64,000 bases of DNA from Duganella sp. 1411 (lineage in GTDB: Bacteria > Pseudomonadota > Gammaproteobacteria > Burkholderiales > Burkholderiaceae_D), in NCBI RefSeq assembly GCF_017833525.1, contig NZ_JAFICD010000011.1:54875-118874 (forward strand), read 5' to 3'. This document shows positions 21,843 through 32,860 of this stretch, piece by piece (the stretch's first letter is position 1; every line of letters starts with the position of its first letter). The notes beneath the pieces were generated by a model. That model was not told the DNA's origin and searched no databases. It was given only the letters and a program-made list of their open reading frames with translations. Made by a program: the position numbers and the translations under genes.

Positions 21843-21880
21843 AAAAAGCCCCGGCACCGCGTTAGCGGCCGGGGCTTTTT
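21843..21880. terminator. Strong bidirectional rho-independent terminator
   Basis: AAAAAGCCCCGG at 21843-21854 pairs perfectly with CCGGGGCTTTTT at 21869-21880. The inner CCGC/GCGG adds a second short stem. It has A and T tracts on both sides and serves the permease gene on the plus strand and the small-protein genes on the minus strand. Confidence 0.9.
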
Positions 21881-21897
21881 GCTGTGGCGCGCACGGC

Positions 21898-21996
21898 TTA
21901 TTCAGCGTCTTGGTTTGGCTTGGCGCCCAGGTAGAGGCGCAGTACGAGACCGGACAGGGCGATGGCGGCAGGCAGGTTTTCGATGATGGTCAGCAT
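21898..21996 (-). CDS. 32-residue small protein with a hydrophobic N-terminal half
   Basis: ATG at 21996 is preceded by TGGAG at a good distance. The peptide runs MLTIIENLPAAIALSGLVLR and ends in a polar, acidic tail (PNQDAE). It has one short amphipathic or membrane-spanning stretch. It is the second gene of a minus-strand pair with the 78-residue protein 41 bp upstream, and the shared terminator follows 18 bp after its stop. I do not recognise the family. Confidence 0.5.
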   Translation of the reverse strand: MLTIIENLPAAIALSGLVLRLYLGAKPNQDAE

Positions 21997-22037
21997 GTGA
22001 TTCTCCAGTAAGTTAAATAAGTTTGAGTGAACCGCGA

Positions 22038-22274
22038 TTAACCGAAGCGGGCTGCGATGTAGCGCAGTTCGGCTGCCAAGTTAGGCGAGTGGGCTTCCAC
22101 GTCTTTGGCGGTGCTGCTCAGCCACCAGATGGTTTCATCGGCGCGCTCGGTGGTCGCTTCTGCAACATCGGCTGGCTTCCGTGCAAACAGCGCGGCGAAC
22201 AGTTGACGTACAGCGTAGGCGACATTGGCTGCGTAGTTGGCGGTGGTGTGAGTGTGGAAAGTAGTCGAGTTCAT
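22038..22274 (-). CDS. 78-residue conserved-looking small protein
   Basis: The start has CAGGAG 7 bases upstream. The protein has a hydrophobic segment near residues 15-32 (NVAYAVRQLFAALFARKP), then an acidic, helical half containing DETIWWLSSTAKDVEAHSPNLAAELRYI. No domain is recognised. It lies in one transcript with the 32-residue gene and has an A/T-rich upstream region (22300-22460) likely to hold its promoter. Confidence 0.65.
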   Translation of the reverse strand: MNSTTFHTHTTANYAANVAYAVRQLFAALFARKPADVAEATTERADETIWWLSSTAKDVEAHSPNLAAELRYIAARFG

Positions 22275-22501
22275 GAGAAGCTCCTGTTAAATGTTCGTTT
22301 GATGCAGTGCAGTATGCGCCGTTTTCAGAAATAAAAAAAATTTTGATTTGTGATACGTGCCATTCGCAATACGTATAACTAGGTGTTTTCCCTATGAAAC
22401 ATCGGTTCTGGTTAGTAACTTTTTTGTCGTAAATTTTTTCTTTGAGGCACTGCCTTCAGCTATTATTACTGTCCTATTGGCAATAATTTGACGGAGTCCG
22501 G

Positions 22502-23905
22502 ATGTCCCTGCGCACGAAATTCATGCTGGCCTTGCTGCTGACCGGATTGGCGGCGGTTGCCATGGTCGGCGGGCTGGCATACGTGGGGATGACCAAAAAG
22601 GTCGATCTCATCCGCCGCGAGCAGGCGGCGGAGCACTTCTACACCGCCGTGAGCGGCTATTTGCGGACCTATGGCAGCTGGCAGGCGGCGACGGCCGTCG
22701 AGCCTTTCGACAACTATATGCGGCGCTATCAGGACTTGCGCGGCGACCGGCGCCCGCCGCCGGGCGAGGCCGGCCCTGATACTGATAACGAGCGCGGTCC
22801 GGAACGGGGACCGAGGCCGGAGCCGGAAGCGGACGGCCCGCCGGACGCCAACGCACGCTTGCCGCAAGCGCCGCCGCCCGGACAGGCGCCGCCGCTCGGA
22901 CGCCGGCCGCCGCCGCCGCGCGCCAACGGCGAGCCGCCGTTCCACTTCATCCTCGCCGACCAGGACTTCCGCGTTTTGCTCGGCGCCGGCGTGTACCGCC
23001 ACGGCGAGGTGCTGCCGGAGGCCGCGCGCAAGGACGCGCGCCGGGTCGAGGTGAACGGGCGCGTCGTCGCCTACGTGTCGCCGGAAGGCGTGATCACCCC
23101 CAGCAAGCAGGAGCTCCAGTATCTGCAGGCAATGCGCGAGGCGCTGCTGGCCGGCGTGACCGGCGCGGCGGCGCTGGCGCTGGTGTTGGGCGTGCTGCTC
23201 AGCCGGGGCATGAGCCGTAAGTTAAGCCATCTGACGACGGCGGTGCGGGCCATGCACGGCGGCTCGCTGCTGCAGCGCGTGCCGGTGGAGGGGCGCGACG
23301 AGGTGGCGACCTTGGCCAGCGCCTTCAACGACATGAGCGAGAAGCTGGCCCGCACGCACGAGGAATTGCACGCTTCGCACCAGACCATCCTGGCGCAGGC
23401 CGAGCAGATGCGCGAACTGAGCGTGCGCGACGCGCTCACCAAGCTGCACAACCGCCGTCATTTCGACGAGCGGGCGACCACGCTGTTCAGCCACGCGGTG
23501 CGCCACCGGCAGCCATTCACAATGGTGATAGGGGATATCGATTTCTTTAAAAAGATCAATGACCAGTTTTCGCACGCCACCGGCGACGCGGTGCTGCGCC
23601 ATGTCGGCGAGATCCTGCGCAGCCATATGCGCCTGAGCGATCTGGTGGCGCGCTACGGCGGCGAGGAATTCGTCATCGCCTTGCCGGAGACCGAACTGCC
23701 GCAGGCGGCGGCGCTGTGCGACAAGCTGCGCCACATGATCGAGAGCTTCCCGTGGCACGAGGTGCATCCGGAGTTGAAGGTCACCATGAGCATGGGCGTG
23801 TACGCCGATCTGGCGGCGGGGACGGCCGAGGCCATGCTGCAGAAGGCCGATGCGCTGCTGTACCGCGCCAAGCAGACGGGCCGCAACCGGGTCTGCTTCG
23901 GATAG
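22502..23905 (+). CDS. Membrane-bound diguanylate cyclase (HAMP-GGDEF)
   Basis: The 467-residue protein has a first membrane helix at about 7-29. A periplasmic region of about 180 residues follows, with an unusual Pro/Arg/Glu-rich stretch (about 78-145). A second helix lies at about 211-233, then a HAMP domain and a C-terminal GGDEF domain. The active site is GGEEF starting at Gly386. The feedback-inhibition motif RLSD lies five residues before it, so the enzyme should make cyclic di-GMP and be product-inhibited. RDALTKLHNRR is the usual domain start. GGAG precedes the ATG. The periplasmic part is not a domain I recognise, and its signal is unknown. Confidence 0.93.
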   Translation: MSLRTKFMLALLLTGLAAVAMVGGLAYVGMTKKVDLIRREQAAEHFYTAVSGYLRTYGSWQAATAVEPFDNYMRRYQDLRGDRRPPPGEAGPDTDNERGPERGPRPEPEADGPPDANARLPQAPPPGQAPPLGRRPPPPRANGEPPFHFILADQDFRVLLGAGVYRHGEVLPEAARKDARRVEVNGRVVAYVSPEGVITPSKQELQYLQAMREALLAGVTGAAALALVLGVLLSRGMSRKLSHLTTAVRAMHGGSLLQRVPVEGRDEVATLASAFNDMSEKLARTHEELHASHQTILAQAEQMRELSVRDALTKLHNRRHFDERATTLFSHAVRHRQPFTMVIGDIDFFKKINDQFSHATGDAVLRHVGEILRSHMRLSDLVARYGGEEFVIALPETELPQAAALCDKLRHMIESFPWHEVHPELKVTMSMGVYADLAAGTAEAMLQKADALLYRAKQTGRNRVCFG

Positions 23906-23914
23906 CTCCGTTGC

Positions 23915-24829
23915 TCAGCCCCGGCGATCCAGCCAGCGGCCGCCGAACATGGTGCAGATCAGGGACAGCACGATCAGCGCGATGCCGGCCCATTGCCAGC
24001 CGGTGACGACGTCGCCCAGCAGGATCATGCCGGCGCTGATGCCGACCACCGGCACCCCGAGGCTGAACGGCGCCACGCGGTTGACCGGATGGCGCTTGAG
24101 TAGCCGGGTCCACATCGCGTAGCCGAGGATGGTGGCCATCCAGCCCAGATAGGCCACCGCGGCCCAGGTGGTCCACGGCGCGCCGGTCCAGTGCCAGCGG
24201 GTGGCCGGATCGTCGAACGCCAGCGACAGGCCGATGAACGGCAGGATGGGCACCAGGCTGCACCAGACCATGAAGCTGACGACATCGAATTCCGGCGTGG
24301 CCTGCTGCGCGCGGCGCACGACGATGTTGGAGGCGGCCCACATCGCCGCCGCCATCAACGTCAGCACGAAGCCGCCCGCCGTGGTGGCGCCGGCGTGGCC
24401 CGGCTCCACGTAGTTCATGCCGAAGCAGACCAGCCCCACCGCCGCCAGCAGCAGGCCGCCTTTGAGCGCGCGGCTGGCGCGTTCGCGCAGCAGCACGAAG
24501 CCGAACAGCGCGGTGAAGAAGACCTGGGTTTGCAGGATGACCGACGCCAGCGAGGCCGACATGCCGACCTTCAGCGACAGGAACAGCAGCCCGAATTGGC
24601 CGACGCCCTGGCACAGGCCATAGGCGACGATCCATTTGGCGGGCAGCTTGGGCGGGCGCACGACGAGGATCAGCGGCAGCACGGCGAAGACATAGCGGGC
24701 GGCGCCCATTTGGAACGGCGTCAGGTCCTTGAGGCCGATCTTCATCGCGACGAAGTTGGTACCCCAGATCAGGACCACGGCCAGGGCGGAAAACAGGTCG
24801 CGGGTACTGAAGGTGGTGGTGGAGGTCAT
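23915..24829 (-). CDS. EamA/DMT family transporter
   Basis: The protein has 304 residues and ten hydrophobic helices in two EamA repeats, with WGTNFVAMKIGL and PFQMGAARY in the first. Proteins of this shape export amino acids or other metabolites (for example cysteine or threonine); which one cannot be told here. It converges with the diguanylate cyclase gene, ending 9 bp from it. The membrane protein on its other side is also on the minus strand, with only 18 bp between, so the two could share a transcript. Confidence 0.85.
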   Translation of the reverse strand: MTSTTTFSTRDLFSALAVVLIWGTNFVAMKIGLKDLTPFQMGAARYVFAVLPLILVVRPPKLPAKWIVAYGLCQGVGQFGLLFLSLKVGMSASLASVILQTQVFFTALFGFVLLRERASRALKGGLLLAAVGLVCFGMNYVEPGHAGATTAGGFVLTLMAAAMWAASNIVVRRAQQATPEFDVVSFMVWCSLVPILPFIGLSLAFDDPATRWHWTGAPWTTWAAVAYLGWMATILGYAMWTRLLKRHPVNRVAPFSLGVPVVGISAGMILLGDVVTGWQWAGIALIVLSLICTMFGGRWLDRRG

Positions 24830-24847
24830 CCAGCTATGTTAGCAGCC

Positions 24848-26992
24848 TTAGACCACGTTGCGCACGATCGCTTCGCTGTGGACGATGATTTTCGCGGCGT
24901 CGGCCTGCAGCAGGCGGATGCGGCGCTGTACCAGGGGCCAGCCGGACCACGGCACGGCGGCGGTATCGGCCAGGGTGGGCGGTGTCGGCGCCGCCGTCTT
25001 GCCCGCCTGTCGGTTGAGCGCCTGCGACAGGATGCCGACCACCTGGTCGTGGCTCTCGCCCAGCATGGCGTTGACCGGCTCCTTCGGCAGCTCGTTCACG
25101 TGGCGGCGCAGAATGGCGCGCAAGGCCGCCACGTGCGCCACCAGCAGGTAGTTCTGCACGATGAACAGATTGATGTCCTCCACCGCGCGCTGCTTGCTCG
25201 ATGGTTCGTCGAGCATGCGCACCAGCGCGGAGCTGAGCGCGGCCAGGCTGTCCATCAGCCGCTTGCGCTCGATGCGGTAGGCGAAATCGTCCTTGCCTTT
25301 GCCCTGCAGCAGATCGAAGCTGGCCTGCATGTAGCGCAGGTTCACGTCCAGCACCTCGCGGATCAGGCGTGGCAGGGTTTGATATTCCCAGTTCGCCAGC
25401 ACGAAGCTGAAGGCCGTCGCCACCGCCGCGCCGGTGAAGGTATCGACCAGCCGTTCCATGATCAGGTCATTGTTCCCGGGCGCGATCAGGTGCATCTGCA
25501 GCAGGATCATGACGCTGACCGCGATGGCGGCGTAGCGGTAGCGCAGGTAGATGAAGGTGGGCGTGGCTACCGTCGCCAGCACCAGGATGCCAAGGATGAT
25601 CGCCGGGTGGTTCAGGAAGCGGATGATCAGCGCGGTGATCACGCAGCCGATGATGGTGCCGACGATGCGGTCGCCGCGCCGCTGCTTGGTCATGCTGAAG
25701 CTGGGCTTGAGGATGATCACGATGGTCAGCACGATCCAGTAGCTGTGCGCCGCGTACGGCAGCCACGCGGCCACCGCCAGCCCGACCGAGATCGCCATCG
25801 CCACCCGCAGCGAGAAGCGGAAGATCGGCGAATCCATGCGCAGGTGCGACAGGATCATGCGCAGCTCGTACTTTTGCTGGGACAGGAAGGGGCCCATGTC
25901 GGCGTCGACCCAGAACGGCGTGGTGTCGTAGACCTTCTGGCTGGCCTGGTGCAGCTCGCCGATCATCTTGATGATGGCGCGGATCTTGTTGCGCTGCGCG
26001 CGCAGCACCGCCAGCGCCTCCTGCTGCGGCTTGCCCTCGTCGATGCGGCGCTGGATCGCGGCCAGTTCCGCCTCGACCGCTTCCAGTTCCGGCGTGTAGC
26101 TGATCTCCGCGTACGAGGCCTTCTTGCGGGTGACGTCGTAGGCCACCGATTCGATATCGCGCGCGGCCTTGTAGGCCAGGTCGCGCAAGGTGGTGAGCAC
26201 CGGCGAATCGGCCAGGTGCATGCGCAGCTGCGCGTAGTCGGTGTGGGTGGACAGGATCAGCTCATACAAATCGAGCATGCACACGTGGACCTGCACGACG
26301 ATGGCGTCCTTGCTGTTCTGGTGCGCCCGCAGGATCAGGTCGCGCGAGGCCTGCTGGCGGTCGGCCAGCACGCTTTGGTGGCGTACCAGCTTGTTGAACT
26401 GTTCGTTCAGGTTGTAGCGGGTGTCGTAGAAGTCGGCCTTGATGTCGATGTAGGCGGCCAGCTCGAACAGCGCTTCGGCCAGCACCTGCTGCTTGATGCG
26501 GTGGCGCAGCATCCACGAGATGCCCATCGCGTAGGCCAGGTAGGCCACCGCGCCCAGGGTGAACAGGCCGGTGTGGATGAACGACTGCTTGACCGACATC
26601 GAGTGCTCCATCGACATGGTCATGATGAACAGCGTGGCCAGTTGCAGCGGCATCGATTTTTTGCCGTAGACGACCATCATGCAGGCGAGGAAGCTGATTA
26701 ATACCAGCATCGTCATCAACAGCCAGTGCAGCGGCGCGCAAAGGCTGATCAACAGCGTGACGGCGCTGCACAGCAGCACCGAGGCGCTCATCTCGTTGAA
26801 CTTGTGGCGCAGGGGACTGGGCATGTCCATCAGCGCGGTGCACAGGGCGCCGATGCAGACCGTCATGGCGGTGGCCATGTCGGCGAACTGTAAGGTGATC
26901 AAGGTGACGCCGACCAGGCCCGTGGCGAAGCGCAGCCCAAGATAAAAATAATGGCTGTAGAAGAAAGTGCGCAGATTGAGTGCGTAGTGCAT
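24848..26992 (-). CDS. FUSC family inner-membrane protein
   Basis: The 714-residue protein has two blocks of membrane helices (about 15-165 and 395-530), each followed by a long soluble helical segment (about 170-390 and 535-714). This duplicated layout, with SYWIVLTIVIILKPSFSMTKQRRGDRIVGT in the second block split over about residues 418-447, is that of the FUSC/YccS family. Some members (AaeB type) export aromatic acids, and YccS itself has no proven role. It starts at ATG 26992, and the DMT transporter follows in the same direction. The specific substrate is unknown. Confidence 0.85.
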   Translation of the reverse strand: MHYALNLRTFFYSHYFYLGLRFATGLVGVTLITLQFADMATAMTVCIGALCTALMDMPSPLRHKFNEMSASVLLCSAVTLLISLCAPLHWLLMTMLVLISFLACMMVVYGKKSMPLQLATLFIMTMSMEHSMSVKQSFIHTGLFTLGAVAYLAYAMGISWMLRHRIKQQVLAEALFELAAYIDIKADFYDTRYNLNEQFNKLVRHQSVLADRQQASRDLILRAHQNSKDAIVVQVHVCMLDLYELILSTHTDYAQLRMHLADSPVLTTLRDLAYKAARDIESVAYDVTRKKASYAEISYTPELEAVEAELAAIQRRIDEGKPQQEALAVLRAQRNKIRAIIKMIGELHQASQKVYDTTPFWVDADMGPFLSQQKYELRMILSHLRMDSPIFRFSLRVAMAISVGLAVAAWLPYAAHSYWIVLTIVIILKPSFSMTKQRRGDRIVGTIIGCVITALIIRFLNHPAIILGILVLATVATPTFIYLRYRYAAIAVSVMILLQMHLIAPGNNDLIMERLVDTFTGAAVATAFSFVLANWEYQTLPRLIREVLDVNLRYMQASFDLLQGKGKDDFAYRIERKRLMDSLAALSSALVRMLDEPSSKQRAVEDINLFIVQNYLLVAHVAALRAILRRHVNELPKEPVNAMLGESHDQVVGILSQALNRQAGKTAAPTPPTLADTAAVPWSGWPLVQRRIRLLQADAAKIIVHSEAIVRNVV

Positions 26993-27094
26993 GGCTGTGA
27001 CCTTGTGGGCAGCGGGTGCTCAAATGCTCATGTGCGCGCGGCGGGATCGCCGCCGCGCGCACGGGGAACGCGAAGTTAAATTGTCAGGCTGTCT

Positions 27095-28783
27095 TCAGAA
27101 GACCGACAGCACCGGATAGCGGCGCCATTCCGGCTCGGCGTGGCGCTTGCCGTTTTCGAAGATGAAGCCCAATACCTTTTCCTGGTCGGACAGCAGCGCC
27201 GGATTGGCGGCCTTCCACGACTCGAACTTGGCTTTCAGTTCCGGCTCGGCTTCCAGCATCTCCAGCGCCAGGTCCTCGAACACGTAGTCGGAGAACGCCT
27301 CCTTCTTTTCCAGCACGCTGTTGAAGAAGCCCCAGCGGAAGAAGGAGTCGTGGCCTTGCGGTTCCAGCGTCTCGACGGCGTAGCGGGCGTTGGCCTGCTT
27401 GAGCGGAATGAACCAGTCGCCCGGCTGCACCGTGAAGCTGCCGGTGCGCGCTTCCAGTTCCACCTCGTCGTGGTACATATGGCCTTCGTAGGCGTGCGGG
27501 CGCGAGGTGACGGAGGCGATGTGGTAGTACTGCGCCTCGATGGTGGAGGCTTCGTCGAAGGCCGCCATCTCGACGCCGTTCCACTGCAGTCGCTCGATGG
27601 CTTCGCGCCAGGCCTGCGGCACGATGTAGCCTTTCGGCGCGCGCACCGTGGCCGCCGGCACGAAGCTGTTGTAGTAGGCGATGTCCTTTTCCCACGGCTG
27701 GCCGCGATCGTACGACAGGCGCTGGTAGTCGCCCAGCAGGCTGGCGCTGCGCTTGGCGGCGTAGCCCTTGAAGCGCAAGGTCGACGGATGGTCTTCGTCC
27801 AGGCGCCAGTTGACGGTCCACTCGCTGGCGCTGGCCGCCTGCGCCTTGGCGTCGGCGCGCAGCGCGCGGATTTGTTCGCCGTGGGCGACGGTGAAGGCCA
27901 GCGTCACGTCCAGCAGCGCGCGCATCGATTCGTAGCGGTCCTTGAAGGGCTTGAGCATGTGCGTCTCCGGCATGAAGCCGATCACGTGGTGCAGCGCCGC
28001 GAAGCCGGTCGAGAAGCGCGGCACTTCCAGGAACTCGGCGATGCCGTCGTCCGGGCTGTCCTTGACCGGATTGACGTAGGGGCAGGTGGGCCAGCCCTTC
28101 GCTTCCATCTCGCGGTAGATGTGCGGCAGCATGGTCTCGCGCAGGAAGGGGCCGAGGCCGTAGCCCAGCTTGTCCGCCTGCGTGTGGATCAAGGTCATCG
28201 TGTACGGGTAGTCGGCGCCGTTGGAGGTGTGGGTGTCGACCATGACGTCCGGGTCCCAGCTGGTCACCAGCTGGTTGAACAGGCGGGCGTTGAGCGTGTC
28301 GCACTTGATGAAGTCGCGGTTCAGGTCCAGGTGGCGGCTGTTGCCGCGGAAGCCGAACTGCTCGGGGCCGTCCTGGTTGACGCGCGACGTGTTGGCGCGG
28401 TTGAGCGCGCCGTCGACGTTGTAGAGCGGCACGAACAGCAGCACCGCGTCGCCCAGCGCCGCCAGCCGGGCCGGCTCGAAGCACAGGTCGCGCACGATGG
28501 CCATGCAGGCGTCCACGCCCTCGGGTTCGCCGGGGTGGATGCCGTTGTTGTTGAAGAAGACGGTGCGGCCCTCGGCCTTGATTTGCGAGCGGTCGAACAC
28601 GCCGTCCGGGCTGACGATGCCCGCGTGCACGGGAATGCCGCCGTCGGACACGCCGATCTGTTCAAAACGCAGCACTTGCGGGAAGCGCCGCGCCAATTCC
28701 TCGTAGAACGCGATGCATTCGGTCCACAGGGTGGTTTGATTTTGATTGCCTTTTTCATAAGGCGTCGGCATATCTGGGTGCAT
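27095..28783 (-). CDS. M14 family zinc carboxypeptidase-like protein
   Basis: The protein has 562 residues without a signal peptide, so it is probably cytoplasmic. The zinc site is recognisable as H83-P-G-E86 in NNGIHPGEPEG, and VDTHTSNG near residue 180 supplies the next conserved His. The N-terminal M14 domain covers about 20-320. The C-terminal 240 residues are not a domain I recognise. Members cleave C-terminal residues or amide side chains. It is monocistronic, with the divergent MBL-like gene 204 bp away. An alternative start three codons downstream is possible. Confidence 0.82.
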   Translation of the reverse strand: MHPDMPTPYEKGNQNQTTLWTECIAFYEELARRFPQVLRFEQIGVSDGGIPVHAGIVSPDGVFDRSQIKAEGRTVFFNNNGIHPGEPEGVDACMAIVRDLCFEPARLAALGDAVLLFVPLYNVDGALNRANTSRVNQDGPEQFGFRGNSRHLDLNRDFIKCDTLNARLFNQLVTSWDPDVMVDTHTSNGADYPYTMTLIHTQADKLGYGLGPFLRETMLPHIYREMEAKGWPTCPYVNPVKDSPDDGIAEFLEVPRFSTGFAALHHVIGFMPETHMLKPFKDRYESMRALLDVTLAFTVAHGEQIRALRADAKAQAASASEWTVNWRLDEDHPSTLRFKGYAAKRSASLLGDYQRLSYDRGQPWEKDIAYYNSFVPAATVRAPKGYIVPQAWREAIERLQWNGVEMAAFDEASTIEAQYYHIASVTSRPHAYEGHMYHDEVELEARTGSFTVQPGDWFIPLKQANARYAVETLEPQGHDSFFRWGFFNSVLEKKEAFSDYVFEDLALEMLEAEPELKAKFESWKAANPALLSDQEKVLGFIFENGKRHAEPEWRRYPVLSVF

Positions 28784-28987
28784 GGCAGTCTGGATCTCAG
28801 AGAAACAATGTGAAATGGCGCGCCACGCCTTGTGAGCGCTTCGGCGTGCTGTCGAGGGCGCGATTGTATCATTCGTGCCCGATTTTTGAGCGCCGGCCGG
28901 CCCTTCACGAGGGTGGCTTGAGTTGGTTCAAGGAAATAAAACCCCACGATGGTCTACTGGACTCCTCGCCATGGTGCAGGAGCAGCG

Positions 28988-29740
28988 ATGCGGAACGGGG
29001 TTGGATTGGGTGTGGTGGCGGTCGCTTTGCTGCTGGCGCTGGTGTGCGAAGCGGGGCTGGCGCAAATGGGCCCGCGCTATGTGATCGACGCGGCCGCCGG
29101 CGCGGACGTCGGCGGGCCGGCGCGCGGCAGCGTGCAACTGGCCGGCAAGGGGCTGGCGCTGATCCGCTTCCGCGGGCTGCGCGTGCTGGCCGTCGGCGCC
29201 GACGCCGACGCCTACAGTGCCGAGTCGGTGCGCGACTGGCCGGCGGCCGATCTGGTGCTGGTCACGCCGGCCAACGTCGGTCGCTATGACGGCCTGGCGC
29301 CGCTGGCCGCGCTGCGGCGGTTGCCGGTGATCCTGGTGGAGCCGTCCGACAGCGCGACGGTGCCGCCGCTGCCCGCGAGCGACGACGGCCCGCGCTACTA
29401 TCCGATGCAAACCTGGGACGCGTTGCATCTGCGCAAAGGCAGGAGCCAGGACAAGACGTGGCTGCGGGTGACGGCCGTGCCGGGGCGGCCGGGAACGGCG
29501 CACGTGGCCGGATTCGTGCTGGAAATGGGCAACCGGCAGACGTCGTACCGGCTGTACGTCAGCTGCGAGGCGCTGGGCGCCGACGACATCGACGGCCTGT
29601 CGCGACGCTTGCCGGGCGCCGACCTGGCGCTGCTGCCGGCGCGCGACGGGCCGATGCTGTTGCCGCTGCGCCGCGTGCAAACTGGCGAGCCGTCCGCGTT
29701 GACGACGGCAGGCTATCCGTTCAGCGCGATCCGGCGCTAG
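28988..29740 (+). CDS. Exported metallo-beta-lactamase-fold protein lacking the metal-binding motif
   Basis: AGGAG six bases before ATG 28988 fixes the start. The first 26 residues form a signal peptide ending AGLAQ, giving a 250-residue protein. Its pattern follows exported MBL-fold proteins: LIRFRGLRVL, then a strand ending LVLVTP, then a TWDALHLRKG strand, WLRVTAVPGRPG and YRLYVSCEAL. Where active relatives have the H-x-H-x-D-H metal motif, this one reads TPANVGRYDG, and the usual SGDT ligand becomes SCEA. The family assignment is from memory of that motif order. It is probably a non-catalytic homologue, with function unknown. Confidence 0.65.
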   Translation: MRNGVGLGVVAVALLLALVCEAGLAQMGPRYVIDAAAGADVGGPARGSVQLAGKGLALIRFRGLRVLAVGADADAYSAESVRDWPAADLVLVTPANVGRYDGLAPLAALRRLPVILVEPSDSATVPPLPASDDGPRYYPMQTWDALHLRKGRSQDKTWLRVTAVPGRPGTAHVAGFVLEMGNRQTSYRLYVSCEALGADDIDGLSRRLPGADLALLPARDGPMLLPLRRVQTGEPSALTTAGYPFSAIRR

Positions 29741-29770
29741 GGCTCTAAGTTAAGCGGACACCGGAATCAC

Positions 29771-29864
29771 GTAGGGCGGATTAGCGCAGCGTAATCCGCC
29801 AATGCGTGCGTCTCGACGGCTCATGCAATGGCGGATTACGGCGTTCCGCCTAATCCGCCCTACG
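29771..29864. repeat. R1 palindromic element, complete
   Basis: The element begins GTAGGGCGGATTAGCGCAGC and ends with the inverted counterpart CCTAATCCGCCCTAC. Inner arms GTAATCCGCC and GGCGGATTAC also pair, so the whole 94 bases can form a long imperfect hairpin. Its right end supplies the TAG stop codon of the flavin reductase gene. Confidence 0.92.
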
Positions 29865-30426
29865 ATTTCGCGTTGGTCTCCACCCAGGCCGCGAAAGCGG
29901 CGACGAACTTGGTCAGGAACTCCCGGGTGCGGTCGTTGTTGAGTTTGCCGTCGTCGCCCAGCAGGCCGGCGGCGCCGCCGATGTAGGCTTCCGGCTGCTG
30001 CAGCACCGGCATGTCGAGGAACACCAGCGACTGGCGCAGGTGATGGTTGGCGCCGAAGCCGCCGACCGCGCCCGGCGACACCGACACCACCGCCGCCGGC
30101 TTGCCGCTCCAGGCGCTGTCGCCGTACGGGCGCGAGCCGACATCGATGGCGTTCTTCAGCGGCGCCGGCACCGAGCGGTTGTACTCGGGCGTGACGAACA
30201 GCACGGCGTCGGCCTCCTTGATGCGCTGGCGGAAATGGGTCCATGCCTGCGGCGCGGTGGCGCCGTGTTCTTCCAGGTCCTGGTTGTACAGCGCCAGTTC
30301 GCCGATCTCGACGATGTTGAATTCCAGCGAAGGCGGCGCCAGCGCGATCAGTTCGTGGGCGAATTTGCGGTTGATCGAATCCTTGCGCAGACTGCCGATC
30401 ACTACGGCGACTTTTTTGGCGGGCAT
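29860..30426 (-). CDS. NADPH-dependent FMN reductase family protein
   Basis: This is a 188-residue flavodoxin-fold protein. The FMN phosphate loop is GSLRKDSINRKFA near residue 10, and FVTPEYNRSVPAPLKNAIDVGS (about 80-101) is the family signature that binds the isoalloxazine ring. Such enzymes reduce FMN, quinones, chromate or azo dyes with NAD(P)H. ATG 30426 has AGGAG upstream; the longer frame to 30480 has none. The last codons read into the R1 repeat, whose TAG is the stop. Confidence 0.9.
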   Translation of the reverse strand: MPAKKVAVVIGSLRKDSINRKFAHELIALAPPSLEFNIVEIGELALYNQDLEEHGATAPQAWTHFRQRIKEADAVLFVTPEYNRSVPAPLKNAIDVGSRPYGDSAWSGKPAAVVSVSPGAVGGFGANHHLRQSLVFLDMPVLQQPEAYIGGAAGLLGDDGKLNNDRTREFLTKFVAAFAAWVETNAKS

Positions 30427-30550
30427 GATTTCTCCTGGACTGAATGAGGGAATTGACGTGCTACTGTACCGCAAGCGCAAAAAAAACCTCGCCGCGTTGC
30501 CGGGGCGTGGGTTTAACCCTACGGGCTGGAACGATACGCCGGCGTTACCA

Positions 30551-30599
30551 CTTAAGGGTCGTACCCGGCCGGGTACGACCCTGTGTGGCCGTGCGGGTT
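30551..30599. repeat. R2 element with a 28-bp perfect palindrome
   Basis: Positions 30555-30582 form a perfect palindrome with arms AGGGTCGTACCCGG. It is followed by GTGTGGCCGTGCGGGTT, which is also present in the copy at 50466 in opposite orientation. It lies in the 189-bp gap between the S46 peptidase stop and the flavin reductase start. Confidence 0.8.
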
Positions 30600-30615
30600 C
30601 AGCGCCTGCCGGCGC

Positions 30616-32769
<2,154 letters not shown>

Positions 32770-32860
32770 TGTGTTTTCAAAGTGGTTACGGGGGACGGCG
32801 CTGGAGAGTATCCGCAGCGCGCAAGTCCGCGTCAACCAGATTTTGACTGTGCATAAAAGC

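Noticed and set aside
24191..26701. 836-codon plus-strand frame opposite the FUSC gene
   Set aside because: It is a shadow frame; the minus strand gives a normal membrane protein with the family layout.
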